DNA of 64,000 nt, taken from contig NKYR01000024.1 of the NCBI GenBank assembly GCA_003184365.1, forward strand, positions 1-64,000, given 5' to 3'. Within the stretch, counting starts at the first letter, position 1; each line of letters begins with the position of its first letter. The notes under the pieces are model-generated. The model had not been told where the DNA came from and did not search any database. It saw only the letters and a program-made list of their open reading frames with translations. The DNA comes from Evernia prunastri. Taxonomy: Eukaryota > Ascomycota > Lecanoromycetes > Lecanorales > Parmeliaceae. Below are positions 20,800 to 32,049 of this stretch, one piece after another. A program made the position numbers and the translations under genes.

Positions 20800-23064
20800 C
20801 GTTGGATGGAATTCGAGTCTTTGATAGTCAGATCGAAGCTGATGGTACAGTGAATCGCCGGTCAGATTCTGATTGTGCTGTAGTTGCAGGTGCGAGTAGG
20901 AAGATTCTTAGGTTGCGGTCTAGAAATAATGCATTATGATAAAGTGTACAGCTTTGCATTTTTCTAAATTTTTCAATAGTTACTTCTCAGACTCGGCCGC
21001 ACTTTGCGCGTGCAACATTCTTTGGGGAGGAGTCGCAACCCTCCAGTCCATCTTGGAGATGATGGAGGTTCGGCCGAAGTGTTGGGCTACGGAGGGTACT
21101 CGTACAGGGTGTGTTGGCCGAAGCTCCTATTAGGGAGAGAGACAGCTAAAGAGAATTGATTCGTTGCGAAATCTGTGAAAATCTAGTGGCTTGGCCATAT
21201 TATGGAGTAATCAGCCACTTTTGGGCGAGAATCTCCACAATGAGATAGTCTGCGAGGAGAGCAGCCCACTGGATTTCACTGAATTCCATAGAGTGGTAAG
21301 GACAGCTCTGCATCCGAGGAGTTTAAATATGGCGATCTCCTCTGTCAGTCTGCAGATGCAGGCATATTGTTTGCAATCTTCTCACATGCTTACAATGTCC
21401 CAATAGAAGAGCAGCCTGTCCGCATTTAGCGCGGATGACTAAGTAAGTCTTAATAATTATTTCTTATCATCGTAGAAGTAGTTACAATATTTCCTCAGCT
21501 CAGCTCAGCTCAGCTATTATAGGAGGGTAGGTCGCTCGCTAAAGCGGCCACGGCCGCGCGGGTATCCTGTGTTTTGAAGTGCCAAGCCTTCCAGCAGGCC
21601 CAAGAAAGCCCTCAGAACGACGGGTAAGAGCGTTCAACTCTAGGCTCTGGGGCCTGGGCTTTCAGGGTATTAAATTGCATTAATACAAGCATTACAGTCT
21701 AGGACTACAGGACTACGAGCAGCACCAAGTATACCCTCTATACCAAATCACAGCTATACCCACGAGTATGTAAACAAGCTTTTGAAGCTTGGCTGCCACA
21801 TGCTGACGACGTTTGCTGTCGCCAGTAGCTAGTATGTAGCGGCTGTTGGAAGTAACAGCGAGCGCTCCCACGTCACGCAGTTGGGATGTTCTCCGAACTC
21901 TGTTCAACAATCTTCAACTTGTGGACAACATCAGAGGAGGCTATCTCCTTCACATCCCATCTCTTTCGCCTTGTTCAGTAGGAACCAGGCGTCCTAGATT
22001 CTCCGGCACCCCAAATGTAAACACGTGTCCGATATGTCGGACGACGCCAGCTTTCAGAGATCGCAAGATGGGGATAGGAGTGATGAAGCTGTGTGGGGAC
22101 GTCGTGCGCGCCACGCCGAAAACAGACGAAAAGTGTAGAAGCCCAAGAGTGGAACAATTTTGATGAAGGGTGATTGCAGGGCGAGGGAAGAGATCGGTAG
22201 GATGAGGAGACCTCGGGATCGCTGGTGTTTGGTAGGCTCAGGGTTGAAGAACTTGTCGCCTTGGCGGCCGCTCAAAGTCGGTGAAGGCGGGGCGTGAGAT
22301 GTGAGAGTGACAAACAGGAAGGTCTGAAAAGATGGGCAATTCCGATGTTTGCTGTCATTGTGAGACAGGTCGCGTGTATCAAAGATGTTGAGTGGTGGTG
22401 TAGGGGACGGAGAGGGTGGGAAGAGTGGAATGCATAAATGTAGAATGGGATGACTTTCCTAGCGTCAGGCACCGCCCCAATCATGCATAAGTGCACAAAT
22501 CGATCCGCAACTTTATGCACAAGATCCCCACCAACACGAGTAGCGAGGAGGATTCTGACCAGTCAGTCGCATGGAGAAGAAAGGATCGTCGGCGATAGCT
22601 TCTTCAACGTTCCCCACATACTGCCACCGCCTTTTTCTTCAAGTTTTCCTCATTGCGTGTATTGGGGGTGTTAATTCTTCATTCATCTTTCATTGACTCG
22701 ACTGTGGATCATGGGCAAGTAAGGAGGCATCAGAGAGGCATCAGGGTTACGCTCGTTCATGCAATCGGAAGGCAGTACGCAGTACTTTATGATATTTTGG
22801 TCTGAGCACTCGTATTATTTTACTTAATTTAGCTCTCACGCAGCCTTACGAATAACGACTCTCTCTCTCTCTCTTTCCGTCTCTCGCCCTCTTCCCACAC
22901 TTTGTTATGTCAAGATATTTATTACTCTTGTCTTCCGACCAGACCAATGTTAGCAATCACCGACAAGTGACCGTCGACACTATTGGCAAACACCCCTCTC
23001 TCTTTCTCTGTTGGCAGGACGTTTCGGGCGGAGCATACTTTCGACTATACTGTAGGACAGCAAT
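20800..23064. other. Long intergenic stretch
   Basis: No gene supported. A (CAGCT)4 run lies at about 21493-21515 and a CT microsatellite at about 22860-22876 in what is probably the 5' leader of the next gene. Confidence 0.45.
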
Positions 23065-26000
23065 ATGGCATCTGCTCATAGCAATTACCATCGATCCACT
23101 TCGTACGAGAAATGGGACAAGGAGTATGGACAACTTCAATGCCTTAGGTCTTATGATCCTCTCACTGATACCAACTCTTAGTCGTCGTGAGGACTCCACC
23201 ACGCTGAGGGCCCAGGCATACCCTCAGTCACGCAGCCACAGCGCTCGGCCTCCACGCCCAAGGACACCGTCCAGAGTCCGTCCTCCTCGTCCAAGATCAC
23301 CTTCCAGAGTCCGCAAGCCCTACACATCCAACTGTTCGAGACAAAGATGGCCACCGTCGCCAAGGGTGGAGGATGAGACTGTCTCGTTGAAGAAGGAGTT
23401 GTCCAAGGAAGGCAGGCCAATACCAGTCAGCGTGGAGGACGATGGAGTCCGAATGCGGGGGACGCCTGACCAAAATCCGATAGTCAAGGATGTCGATGAC
23501 GATACAGAGAGCTTGGCTTCCACCACGTCCTCAGAAAATTCTGCTTCAATAACACCACCAAGTACCGTCAATGACAATCAGGATCGCCGCTGTATGTGGA
23601 AACCAGAAGATGACGATCGTATTCCACCAAGCTACACTGGGCCGAAAAAGCCTTCGACAACAGGCCAAAAACATGAGCCTGTGCCTCAACAACAGGAGAG
23701 GGGAAGGATGGAAGTTCCGAGATTGGATACAGAACTCGCGCGGGACAGATCAAGAGGCGATGCTCCCCCCCCTTTGGAGCGTGCGAGGTCACCTTATGCA
23801 TCTGGACCAAGACCGTCAAGGCCAAAGGAAGACCGATTTTCCGGTGAACATGTACTCTCTCCGGAACCCATGAGTCCTAGAATAAAATATGCCCAGAGCC
23901 AAAGGTCCCATTCATATTACGATCCAAGGATTGCAAAGGACGACAGTTCCAGAGACTTGGATCAAATTAAACATGACCCTAAGAGAACTGGGCGCCCTGC
24001 ATTGGCTTCATCAAGTAGGCATGCGTCAGTCTACGATACGGGAAGCGCGACCCACGAAAGCATTAGAGAAATAGATAAGGAGAAAGAGAGACCCCGAAGG
24101 AAAGATAGCTACAATCATAATACACGCCCGTCGTTAGCTCCATCAGGCAGACATACATCAGCGGCACCAGCATATCCGAGAGCACCTTTATCTCCGAATA
24201 CTGCACCGCTGCAGCACCGTTATCATTATGGATCCTCTGACGAATCTGATGTCAGCCACGGCTCTGGCAGACACCGAAAAGGGCCCAGCATGCTTTCGGC
24301 ACAAGACTCTCCTAACCTCGCGACCCCACACTACAACGACCGCCCTCAAGAGCCACATGGCTCCAGACAGCCTACACCAACCCCACCTGAATCGACCGCA
24401 GATCACAGAGAGCCTGCCACTAATCGTGCATCCCTTCTGAACGGTGAATTCCTTCTGGGCATAAATGCCCGGCTCGAGCATGACATAGCTGGTGCACGAA
24501 GAGCTTCGCCTCGACCCTCTCCAATGCCTTCCCCAATGCCTTCGCCCAAAGCATCTCCCACAGCATCGCCTTATTCGTCTCCTCCTAGAACGCCACCGAA
24601 TGAGGTCCACCATCGCCGCACACACACCGTTACTGGTCTGAAAAACGAGGTACAAAGATCAAGGGCGCCCTCGCCTTTGTCGAACAACTCAACTCCAAGG
24701 ACTCCTAGGACTCCAGGCACAGGGATTCACCCGGTTGAAGCAGATCTGACTGGAAGGCCCAATCACATCGCCCCACGATCAAGGATGACGACTCCTCTAC
24801 CCTCTCCGCCCAATATGGTTGATCCGGAACCAATACTTGGGCCTGGGATAAATATTCGATCACCATCTCCAGCGGTGCATGGCTATGACCGCTCCGTTGG
24901 ATCCCATGAACCGCGGTCTGCAGCTAGTAGGCACGCATCTATTGCACCCTCAGCACCGGCTTCACCCCTAGCCCCACCTCTAGCTCCGTCGACGTTGAGA
25001 CCCGGCTTTTCAGGACGTCAGCGATCGACGTCGTATACCGACGTTCGCCCGCAATTGACCGTGAACACAGAATCTTATCTGCAGCCAGGTGAACAACCAC
25101 GCTCTCCCAGGCCTCGAACTAGACCTTCGTCTCCAAGTATTTCGTCACCTAGTGACAGGTACAAACCAGCGAATCCCGAACGCCCGTCTCTCGGCCCGAG
25201 ATCGAATACGCATGTCCCGAGCTCTCAACCTGAGGAAAATCCCCAACGTCCGCAACGCTCTCGCTCAAGAGCGAATTCTTATGTACCAGAAGCTTACGCT
25301 GTGGTGTCAAGTTCGAAATCTTCAATTCCAGCTCCGGCTTCTACTGCTTCTGATAGTAGATCGAGATCTTCTTTACCATTTCCAACAGCCATGTCACAAC
25401 CGCAACAACCATTCATACTACCGTTGTGCCCGAGGCCGCAACCTATTGCTGGCTACAAGGACTGGTACACTCTCCATGGATGCTCTCGCTTCGCGATTTG
25501 CCCGGATTGTCGTCATAATATCTTTGGTGCCAAGTACAGTTACTATCTCACCTCGCGAGCTCCTGAACCGCACGGCGAAAAGACAATTTGCGATCTCAAT
25601 GACCCCTGGATCCGCGTAGCTACCCAAAAAACCATGAACCAAAACCGTCCAGATCTAGAGCTTCTCACGGCCCTGGCCAGAACGACCGCAAAGCAGAGGC
25701 CATGTATGGAAGACAAGCCAATCGCTCGCCACCATTGGTATCGGCTCGACGACGACGCGACTGGCAAACACATTGCAGACTTTAACGTCTGCCAGCACTG
25801 CGTCTACAGCCTCGAGAGTATTTTCCCTGTTCTCGAAGGAGTCTTCTACAAGCCTAGGGGCCATAGTGAAGCCAAAGAACGAATCTGCTCTCTACGATCT
25901 AACGGCCATGATTTCATTCAATACATCGACGTCCTTGACCAAGTAGCCGCCGAAGCCCGGAAATCCCACAGCGAGCCCGTTACGGCCCCACTCGCAAGAC

Positions 26001-26467
26001 TGGCCAAACAGTTCACACAGGAATTAGAGTCTCTCAGAGCGCGAAACGCACCTCAAACCTCGAGTAACCAAGTCCTCCCGAAGTGCCCCCGCGATCGTGC
26101 GCTTCCCAACCTTCCCTGGCACATCCACCCGCACATCCCCGAATTCACCATCTGCCCCTCATGCTATACTGACGTCGTTGTCCCCGCGGTCCTCGCCGGC
26201 CATCAAATCGCCCGAGTCATCGACCAATCACCGCACAAAGCGGACCAAAGCGCCAGCTGCCATCTCTACTCGCCCCGCATGCGAAAGGTATTCAATGAAG
26301 CGTGTGAGGAAAATGATTTCGAGTATCTGAGACACACAGCTCACAAGCGACATTTGCTGCACCGGGATCTATTGGAAGTCTTTGAAGAGGGACAAAGGTA
26401 TCCGGATGACGAGGAGGTGGAGGAGAGGGCACGGAATATGTGGGAGGAATGGAGGCGGAAGGAGTGA
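23065..26467 (+). CDS. Large Ser/Arg/Pro-rich disordered protein with conserved Cys/His C-terminal region
   Basis: Preferred model: ATG at 23065 (MASAHSNYHRSTSYEKWDK), intron 23124-23181 (GTATGG to CTTAG, 58 nt), then one exon to 26467, 1114 residues. An alternative uninterrupted frame starts at 22907, but its first 90 residues look like translated promoter. Residues about 20-760 are disordered, with RS, SP and TP repeats (PRPRTPSRVRPPRPRSPSRV). Residues about 765-1114 are ordered and contain paired Cys motifs: CSRFAICPDC, CQHC, CPRD and FTICPSCYTD, together with conserved Trp and His, suggesting one or more zinc-binding modules. Some fungal annotations call such proteins Ser/Arg-related nuclear matrix proteins, but function is unknown. 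The end EERARNMWEEWRRKE is a charged helix. Confidence 0.75.
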
Positions 26468-27057
26468 TGATGACGATTCACATGAGATGTATGATGATGA
26501 TGTTGATGAATGATAGAGATCATGAAGATGAAGATGATCTGACGAATATGAATGATAATGAATAGATTTAATGACAGAAAAGTTATGCTTGCCAATCTTA
26601 AGAAGCGCCCCCCTCCCCCCAATCCTTGACTTGCCTGCCTGAAATCAACAGAACGGTAAAAGCGGCAGCAGTCGGCTCCGCTCCTATGCTACTGAGTGAG
26701 TGAGGTAGAGCTGAGATCTACCTATCTATCCGTATTCCTCCCCCCCTTCCCGCAGGCTCCAGATGCTGTTGTGGGGAGTGGGGGCGCAACCTGCAGCAAC
26801 CATCTTCCTTACATACCCCTCCCGAATAGCCCTGTTCACACTTTCAGCAGCGAGAGCAGATGGTTTCGTGTATCCTGCGTAGCTTACACGGGTCACAGGT
26901 CAGAAGTGAAAAGGTGTCAAGAATGTATATACAAATGTTTTCCTTTGATGACAAACGCCCACGCTATGTTTTCCACCCCACCAACACCCTAAGAGGAGAG
27001 AGGGAGAGAGAGACAGCCGCGACTATCGTCACAGCATACGTATCGTACAAGTACAGA
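26468..27057. other. Intergenic between convergent genes
   Basis: No gene seen. A GATGAT/GATGAA-rich stretch follows the stop of the upstream gene, and poly-C tracts lie near 26610 and 26740. Confidence 0.5.
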
Positions 27058-29700
27058 TCACGGCCCCTTCCCCCTGTCCTTGTCCTTGTCCCTGTCCTTC
27101 CTCCTCTCCATCTCCCCCCTCGCCCCCTCCACCAACCTGACAGCCTCATCCGCGACATCCTCCCCGACCCTCCACGCCCTCAACACGACGCCCCTGTCGT
27201 CGAAAATCTCCTTCGCCCGTGCCCACCGCCTCAGCCACATTTCCTCCTTCTTGCTCAGCACCGGCTCGCCACCGTTCGCGTCGTCCGAGCCGCCCCCGCC
27301 GCCGCCGCCGCCACCACAACCACCACTGCTGCTGCTACTGCCGTCGTTGACATAGCCGCTCCAGCCGCCGCTGAGGCGGTTCGTGGCGTAGTGGGCTGCG
27401 GCCGCGGGGTAGCTGGTGATGTTCCTGCGGGGAGGGACTGGAGGGGGTGGGCGGGGGTTGGGGTGGGGTTTGGAAGGCTCGGACGGAGAGGGTTGTTGTT
27501 GGGCGTAGGGAGAGGTGCTGTAGAGAGACGGGAGGGCGTTGTAGGCGGAGGCGACCTTGTTGCGGACGGCGGAGCCGTAGGACTGGCGCTCGAGGGAGGA
27601 GGACCTGCTGCCTGGAGGGGAGACGTTTTGGGTCTGCGAGAGTGGAGAGGGCTCGTTTGGCTGGCTGGGGTTTTCTTGGGAGGTGGAATATTGGCGCGGT
27701 TTTGGGTTCGGCGGCGGTGGTGCAGGTTTTCGGGGTAAGGATTGCGGAGGTGGAGAGGAGGACAACGGTTGTTCAACGCCAGAGGTTGAGCGTAACGCTT
27801 TTGGCTTTGAGGGACGGGTAGGTGGGAGTGATTTTATGGAGGTTGTTGATAACTTCCTCTCTGCTTCTGATACTGCAGGGTCGGTGACTGAGTGACGAAT
27901 ACCTGGAGTCGGTTCGTCGTCGAAGTCTATGAGTGTACCCATTACAGGTCCGCTACTTTGTGATGAGTTGTTGCTTGCTGAATGACTTAGCTGTCGCGGT
28001 GGCAGGGCAGGCGGCTTCTCGTCCAATTGCTTTCTGGGCGCAATGTCGCCATCGTTTTTACTTCGATCTCGCAAAGGGGACCGAGATCCACGTGGTCTCG
28101 TCGACTTCATTGAGGATTCGAAGAAGGCCGGAGGCTTACTGGTTGTAACATCCCGAATGAAGACGCCAAGAATCCTGCCTGGGTTTGCTAGCACAATATC
28201 TGTATATAGCTCAAGATCTGCCTCTCCGCTGTCTCCTCCAAGAATGAAGCATCGTTCCGGAAAATCCGAAAGTATCCTCTCAAGCGTGCCTTTCTTACGC
28301 TCGGCGACTGGTTCAAAGATGCCTTGAAGCATTCCAGTATATTGCTTCAAATGAAAGGAGCCTTTCGGCAATCCGGCCTGAGCAAAGTAGCTCACCAATA
28401 CAGGGTAGAGCTGCCACGGAGAATTTGACACATAATGAAACTTTACACCAAGGTCGGCCAGCGTGGAATACCATTCCTTAACCCCATCAATGGTGAGGTC
28501 GCCTAGATCTCGGATGAAGGCGTTTCGAAAGATTTCCCTAGCCCCATTGCCAATTCCCGAATGTTTGATGGTATCATCGATATCGCTTATCATGCTAATA
28601 CCAGTAGGCTCTGAGATGTGGACTTCTTCGGTGGCCGACAGCTTGTCCGAGGCAAGTACTCGCACGTTGGTAGGAATAAAGTCTAGAGCAGCGCGCAGCG
28701 AAAAGTGTCCAGCCTCATTGGTGGTAATTGTCCGAGACTTCGAATTCGAGTCGTTGTAGAAGAAGACGGTAAGGTTTGTGCTGACCAAGGGGATGCTCAG
28801 AAAGGGCTTGAGTCTGACCATCATGTGTGCATTGGCAGCGTTGATTTCGGCAGAGGTCATCTCTGATGGGTGACTCCAGGATGTCCGCTTAGAAACGCTC
28901 TTGGTCCCAGGATCATACTGCTCGCCACGCAGAGAGCTGTTGGATATAGGACGGGCCATTTCACCCGCTCTGGTATCTCGTTTTTCAGGGGAAGCTGGCC
29001 GACTATGATCGGGCGAGCTCAATTCCATAGACTCGTGGGTGTCATCCTCATCACGACCTGGCGCTTCGCTGTATCCACCACGCCACGCGATATCTGCTTC
29101 ACCTTGCCCTCGTCGTGTTATTGACTCAGCTTCCTTTTCAACCATTTCCTCCTCTTGCCTGGCTCTCCGAGCTTCCACCCTAGCATGATGGGGAGAGCTT
29201 GGACTCGACGCTCTGCTGCTTGAAGGAGCAGGTATCCCACTGAGCTGGCGTGCGATCCCCACCAAAAGCCTGTTCTTTCTAGTCATCTGCCCTCGGTGAG
29301 GGGTGTAGACCCATCCTCTGACATCCACATCCACCACAGCGTTTTGGTCTTCGTATTTCTCCCACTGCCTCTGCCAATATTCTGCGTCCCCGCTTCCCTT
29401 ATTGCTACGAATATCCTGAGTAGCCCCAGGAACATCATGTTTTTGACCTTTCCTTAGTGAATGACGTACTGCGTAGCTTGGAAAGAGCAACATCTCCTCG
29501 TCTCCATTTCGAGATATGGTAGCATCTGGGAAGGCTCCAGGAATAGAATTGCCGTCTTCATCTGTACTTCCATCTCTTTGCCCTCCCAATCCGTAGGATT
29601 GCTGGTAGGACTGTCGAAGCTCGTTGGCAGCCTTAAGATATCCTGCGAGCTTCCGCCGTCTTGCGCCCCTTTCGGGTGCTGATGTGTATCCACTGTCCAT
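27058..29700 (-). CDS. APP1: App1-like phosphatidate phosphatase (DUF2183)
   Basis: Single-exon frame of 880 residues from the first in-frame ATG (29700, MDSGYTSAPERGARRRK). The frame is open further upstream to 30018 but without ATG. App1 is a HAD-type Mg2+-dependent phosphatidate phosphatase of endocytic actin patches. It shows VDVRGWVYTPHRG (about 126), a beta-sandwich region, then the catalytic DIDDTIKHSG (DxDxT, about 372), VSNSPWQLYP, LILGGDSGEAD-type ending (FILGGDSGEADLELY) and GRILGVFIRDV. The C-terminal third is Pro/Ser-rich with SH3-ligand-like PPPVPPR and a Gly run encoded by a GCC repeat (about 27290-27345). The acidic and proline-rich tail fits actin-patch recruitment. Confidence 0.9.
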   Translation of the reverse strand: MDSGYTSAPERGARRRKLAGYLKAANELRQSYQQSYGLGGQRDGSTDEDGNSIPGAFPDATISRNGDEEMLLFPSYAVRHSLRKGQKHDVPGATQDIRSNKGSGDAEYWQRQWEKYEDQNAVVDVDVRGWVYTPHRGQMTRKNRLLVGIARQLSGIPAPSSSRASSPSSPHHARVEARRARQEEEMVEKEAESITRRGQGEADIAWRGGYSEAPGRDEDDTHESMELSSPDHSRPASPEKRDTRAGEMARPISNSSLRGEQYDPGTKSVSKRTSWSHPSEMTSAEINAANAHMMVRLKPFLSIPLVSTNLTVFFYNDSNSKSRTITTNEAGHFSLRAALDFIPTNVRVLASDKLSATEEVHISEPTGISMISDIDDTIKHSGIGNGAREIFRNAFIRDLGDLTIDGVKEWYSTLADLGVKFHYVSNSPWQLYPVLVSYFAQAGLPKGSFHLKQYTGMLQGIFEPVAERKKGTLERILSDFPERCFILGGDSGEADLELYTDIVLANPGRILGVFIRDVTTSKPPAFFESSMKSTRPRGSRSPLRDRSKNDGDIAPRKQLDEKPPALPPRQLSHSASNNSSQSSGPVMGTLIDFDDEPTPGIRHSVTDPAVSEAERKLSTTSIKSLPPTRPSKPKALRSTSGVEQPLSSSPPPQSLPRKPAPPPPNPKPRQYSTSQENPSQPNEPSPLSQTQNVSPPGSRSSSLERQSYGSAVRNKVASAYNALPSLYSTSPYAQQQPSPSEPSKPHPNPRPPPPVPPRRNITSYPAAAAHYATNRLSGGWSGYVNDGSSSSSGGCGGGGGGGGGSDDANGGEPVLSKKEEMWLRRWARAKEIFDDRGVVLRAWRVGEDVADEAVRLVEGARGEMERRKDRDKDKDRGKGP
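27290..27345 (-). repeat. Trinucleotide repeat in App1 coding region
   Basis: GCC/ACC/GCT-type triplets encode a Ser run followed by a run of nine Gly near the C-terminus of the App1-like protein. Likely length-variable between strains. Confidence 0.7.
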
Positions 29701-30667
29701 CGTAGACTGTCTTGAGCCTGTTATTACGGGATTCGGTGAGATTCGCGCATTTTGCGTCCCAAATGCACCAGAGATTCTTCTCCGGCCTCCAAGCCTCCAG
29801 AGAATACCTTTGCCTGCTGCCTGCCTCTGCCGACGACTCGCCTGACGTTTGAGGATGAACCAGTATATGCGTGACTGAGTCCGTAATTTGTAAGATGGGA
29901 GAGTTTCGTATCTGAAAGCCTCAAGCCTTGCTCGTGCTCGCTGACGGGTATGGGGAAAGAGGAATCTAAAGAGCGAGAATGTATTCTTTGAGCGAGTCAA
30001 AGCCCGGGGCCGAGACACTGGAGGAGCCAGCTTAGTACTGAGTCTGAGGTGATTTGGAGCTCAGTAGCTGCCTAATTAGACAGCATGGAGTAGAGTGAAG
30101 CCTTGGTCTCATTCACCTGAAGAGTCGCATTAATTTTGTCCTTCTGCGGACCGCGCAAGATGTCTGGAGGACATAGCTGCTGCATTCACCGGCTTACGAA
30201 CTAACTAGCATTTCCTAGCGAAAGAAACGTCTCAACTTAATTGATGCGTCGTATAAGAAGCACGAGGTTATCGCTGGACGAGAAGATCCATTCTCATTGC
30301 GTGCCGCCCTGGCTCCAACACTAGAGACTTGCCAACCTTCCAAAATACTCTATGTATGCCACTCATTGACATACTCGAAGTCCATTGCACGAGTGAACCT
30401 ACTACTTCATTAAATGCTCAAGCTAAGCTTCAAAAACACCTCGCAAAGCTATCAGCAAACAGCGACTTTGATTTCTCGTAGCCTCAATATGGCCTGCCTT
30501 CTGCCTTTGCTTGTTCCCTTTCGGGACAGCTGAATTCTGTACTTCCTCCTTCAAACCTTTTCAATTGTTTGGTCATAGAGTGCATCTCCAACCCCTGAAG
30601 ACAAGCGCGTGCGCATCCTGGGATCCACTCTCTCCTGTGTTGATTCATTTCTCCCTGGACACCACAA
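29701..30667. other. Divergent promoter region
   Basis: Separates App1 (minus) from the BTB gene (plus). The App1 frame is open but ATG-less to 30018, so an upstream exon is possible. Nothing else seen. Confidence 0.45.
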
Positions 30668-31548
30668 ATGTCTATCTCGGACAGCAGGTAAGGTCTAGTC
30701 AACTCTACGTCAATCGGTCCACTGACGTGCCCTGCAGCATATTTGCCTCGAAACCTTTCACCTTCATCGTCCAAGGGACCCCACTCTTTGTCCATGCTGC
30801 CCTGGTAGCAGACTGCTCCCCACCCCTCGATCGAATGATCAATGGCCACCTCTCGGAAGCAAAACAGGGTTTCGCCCTCCTCGACGACGTGGATGAGGGC
30901 ACCTTTGTCCGCTTCATTCGCTGGACCTACACTAAGGAATATCCTGCTCCCGAATACACCTGGGCTGAAACAGGAGAAGGAAAGGGTTCGCCGGATGGGC
31001 TCAAGACTGAGGCAGCGCAGAGGGAGGCCTCCACATCATTCGATTTCCTTGACAACATCGGTAGCGGCACCAAGAATAAGAAGAAAAAGAAAAAGAGCAG
31101 TACGAGGTTAAATATAAGTCTGAAGGAATCATTCGTTAGCCAAGACTATGTTTGGCAAAGTGATATAATCCCTGGGGACCGAAGCCACAAGCATCCTCAA
31201 GAAGACTACACGGAAATATTCCTCTCCCACGCTCGCCTGTACGTCTTGACAGAAAAGTACGATATTCAACCTCTCAAGATACTATCCCGGCAAAAACTTC
31301 AGCACACCCTGGCAATCTACACCCTATATCCTGAACGCGTTGGGGATGTGACCACCTTGCTGAAGTACGTCTATGCTAACACTGCGGAAACAATTGATGG
31401 AGCTGAGGATATACGAACGATGCTGGCTCATTACGTGGGATCTGAGATGGACACGCTGATCAAGTATGGAGAAATCAAGGACTTAATGTTGGATAATGGA
31501 GAAATTCTCGGTGATTTCCTGAAGATGTTCGCCTTGAACTTTGGCTAA
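30668..31548 (+). CDS. BTB/POZ-domain protein
   Basis: Two exons, 30668-30687 and 30738-31548, joined in phase to 276 residues starting MSISDSSIFASKPFTFIV. The intron runs GTAAGG to CCTGCAG (50 nt). The BTB fold is shown by FTFIVQGTPLFVHAALVADC (about 12-31), SPPLDRMINGHL, GFALLDDVDEGTFVRFIRWTYT and, after a Lys-rich insert (KNKKKKKKSS), the helical LSHARLYVLTEKYDIQPL. In fungi these short BTB-only proteins may dimerise or act as Cullin-3 adaptors; the partner is unknown. The Lys run could also mark a second, unspliced intron, but the frame stays open. Confidence 0.85.
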
Positions 31549-31731
31549 AACTCACGCCTGTGGCTCTTCCCTTTCAAGGTGTTTTCCAAAATACGCTCTA
31601 TAGCTTGTCCCACGCTCAACAGCAGCTCTCGATCAGGCCTCATCACCCTACTAGAACTTCGACCTATCACTTTTTCCTTGCTGTCCCTCCTCTCCATTTT
31701 CTTCGGGATCACATCACTGAAATCGAGCACC

Positions 31732-32046
31732 TTATCCAAAGTCGGAGTCGAACTTACGATTGACACGCTCAATATCATATTCCACCTGATAGATCGCCAC
31801 GTCGAAACGTAAATATGGGCATGACAGGGTCTCCTTCTTAATCCGCTCGCGGCCATTGGCAGCGTCTTCTTTAATCCAACTATGATGATAGTCCTTATAT
31901 GCTTTATATTCCGAGATTCCGTGTTCAAGATCTTTATGCCCCAGATGGGTTGGGTTCCAATGCCGACAACGAGCCTCTTCTTTAAGGTAATTGGCAAGCC
32001 CAACCGCTAATGCGGAGGCTGGATCATTTCGCGTGCAGCCAGGCTG
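31732..32046 (-). CDS. C-terminal exon of an unrecognised gene (partial)
   Basis: A frame with strong coding character: DPASALAVGLANYLKEEARC, HLGHKDLEHGISEYKAYKDY, ETLSCPYLRFDVAIYQVEY, stop TAA at 31732-31734. The 5' limit (about 32046) follows TTCTAGCAG, a plausible 3' splice site. No upstream exon could be placed, so the gene may be a fragment. It converges on the BTB gene. No family recognised. Confidence 0.4.
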   Translation of the reverse strand, partial: QPGCTRNDPASALAVGLANYLKEEARCRHWNPTHLGHKDLEHGISEYKAYKDYHHSWIKEDAANGRERIKKETLSCPYLRFDVAIYQVEYDIERVNRKFDSDFG

Positions 32047-32049
32047 CTA

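Noticed and set aside
22907..23064. Extended N-terminus of the large disordered protein starting at 22907
   Set aside because: The extra 90 residues look like translated promoter (poly-CT leader). A 58-nt intron with good sites joins a shorter ATG exon in phase.
29701..30018. N-terminal extension of App1 to 30018
   Set aside because: The upstream start is GTG, not ATG; the frame is open but no start or splice site supports it. MDSGYTS fits the family start better.
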